DNA from: Pseudorhodoplanes sp.
GTDB lineage: Bacteria; Pseudomonadota; Alphaproteobacteria; Rhizobiales; Xanthobacteraceae
DNA: 6,040 bases
Direction: 5' to 3'
Assembly (NCBI GenBank): GCA_008933495.1
Contig: WBUW01000206.1
Coordinates: 1-6,040, forward strand
The notes beneath the pieces are model-generated. The model did not search any database. It was not told the origin of the DNA and worked only from the letters and a program-made list of their open reading frames with translations. Positions 5,373-6,040 of this stretch are shown here, piece by piece. The translations under genes were made by a program, and so were the position numbers. Every line of letters begins with the position of its first letter. Positions within the stretch are counted from its first letter, which is position 1.

Positions 5373-6040
5373 TCAGGCCTGCTCGATCTCCGCCCGCGCC
5401 GCGATCAGGGCGTCGGGGGTATCGATATCGGCCAGCGGCGCCTTGCCGTTCAGCGGCACTTCGGTCACCGCTTCGGCGTACCGGCCGATCAGATGGCGCG
5501 CCCCGACATCGCCTTCGATCGCCATCAGGTCGGGGAAGAACCGGCGCGACCACAGGACCGGATTGCCGCGCTTGCCCGCGATGGTGGGCACCACGACAAG
5601 CGTGCCTTTCTCAGGATCGAAGGCGGCCAGGAGCTTGGTGATCAGCGCAGCATCGACATGCGGCATGTCCGCGAGCAGGACGAGAGCGCCGTCGGCGTCG
5701 GCGGCGACAGCCGACAATCCCGCGCGCAGCGAGGTCGATAGTCCCTCGGCATAATCCGGGTTATGCACCAGGACGACATCAAGCCCGCGCAGGGCCGCCT
5801 CGATCTCGGCGCGTTGATGGCCGGTAACGACTATCACCGGCCGCGCCGGCGATGCCAGCGCTTGCTCGACGGCGATGCGCACCAGCGGCCGGCCGCGCAG
5901 CTCCGCGAGCAGCTTGTTGGGGCCGCCCATGCGCGTCGAGCGGCCGGCGGCGAGCACGATCGCGGCCACGCGGCGACCCTGCGACGCCGGCTCGGCACGC
6001 GGCTGCGGGCGCGTGACGATTTCCATCAGCAATCCGCCGA
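5373..6040 (-). CDS. MobA/MocA-like nucleotidyltransferase domain, C-terminal half of a molybdopterin-binding fusion protein (partial)
   Basis: The frame runs from the right edge to TGA at 5375-5373. It encodes an NTP-transferase domain of the MobA/MocA type, which transfers CMP or GMP to molybdopterin in cofactor maturation. Residue numbers count from the TTG at 6032. Seen are the nucleotide-binding signature LAAGRSTRMGGPNKLL (28-43), VVTGH (68-72), the metal-binding LLADMPHVD (119-127, D122), RGNPVLW (155-161), GDVGARHL (174-181) and DIDTPDAL (202-209). CTP is more likely than GTP by similarity to MocA, but this is not certain. Codons upstream of 6032 continue without a stop to the edge, reading Gly-Gly and a codon ending in TC. 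GGLLMEIVTRPQPR is a linker I recognise from Rhizobiales fusion proteins with an N-terminal molybdopterin-binding domain. I therefore treat it as truncated; a stand-alone protein starting at ATG 6026 is the alternative. Confidence 0.85.
   Translation of the reverse strand, partial: GGLLMEIVTRPQPRAEPASQGRRVAAIVLAAGRSTRMGGPNKLLAELRGRPLVRIAVEQALASPARPVIVVTGHQRAEIEAALRGLDVVLVHNPDYAEGLSTSLRAGLSAVAADADGALVLLADMPHVDAALITKLLAAFDPEKGTLVVVPTIAGKRGNPVLWSRRFFPDLMAIEGDVGARHLIGRYAEAVTEVPLNGKAPLADIDTPDALIAARAEIEQA

Overview
The window is GC-rich DNA of alphaproteobacterial type, most likely order Hyphomicrobiales (Rhizobiales), perhaps near Bradyrhizobium, Rhodopseudomonas or Xanthobacteraceae. Three things point there: a BcsS-type protein, a fused-type molybdopterin-binding/nucleotidyltransferase protein whose linker is familiar from that group, and three copies of a 104-bp intergenic repeat resembling the mosaic elements common in these genomes. 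The assignment rests on recognising families and repeats by eye; no database was searched.

Layout, left to right. The first 92 bases are the 3' end of a plus-strand gene that looks like the C-terminal tip of an AraC-type regulator. A plus-strand bcsS-like gene (174-923) follows, with a plausible sigma70 promoter in the 81-bp gap before it. Repeat copy A (941-1044) separates it from a convergent minus-strand operon. That operon, transcribed right to left, is tetR (4535-3876), a lipoprotein HlyD-type adaptor (3879-3109), an ABC ATPase (3112-2180) and an ABC-2 permease (2183-1041). Every junction is a 4-bp ATGA or GTGA overlap. A 20-bp palindrome just downstream of a candidate -10 box ahead of tetR is a convincing autoregulatory operator. 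Repeat copy B (4667-4770) lies between this promoter region and a minus-strand gene for a small secreted, cysteine-rich DUF4189-type protein (5197-4826). Repeat copy C (5220-5323) sits 22 bp upstream of that gene's start. Last comes the C-terminal half of a minus-strand MobA/MocA-like nucleotidyltransferase that runs off the right edge.

Functionally, the tetR-hlyD-ATPase-permease block is a self-contained, self-regulated export module with the same parts as the E. coli CecR/YbhGFSR system. It has one ATPase domain and one permease, so the working transporter would be a homodimer. The TetR protein probably senses the exported compound or a related one. The other genes (cellulose-associated BcsS, DUF4189, molybdenum cofactor enzyme) show no functional link to it.

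I found no tRNA, rRNA, CRISPR array, transposase or defence system, and no gene-free stretch longer than 300 bp. The most useful non-gene signals are the operator/promoter arrangement of the efflux operon and the repeats. All three repeats lie in one orientation at gene borders; one supplies a stop codon and another creates a false N-terminal extension.
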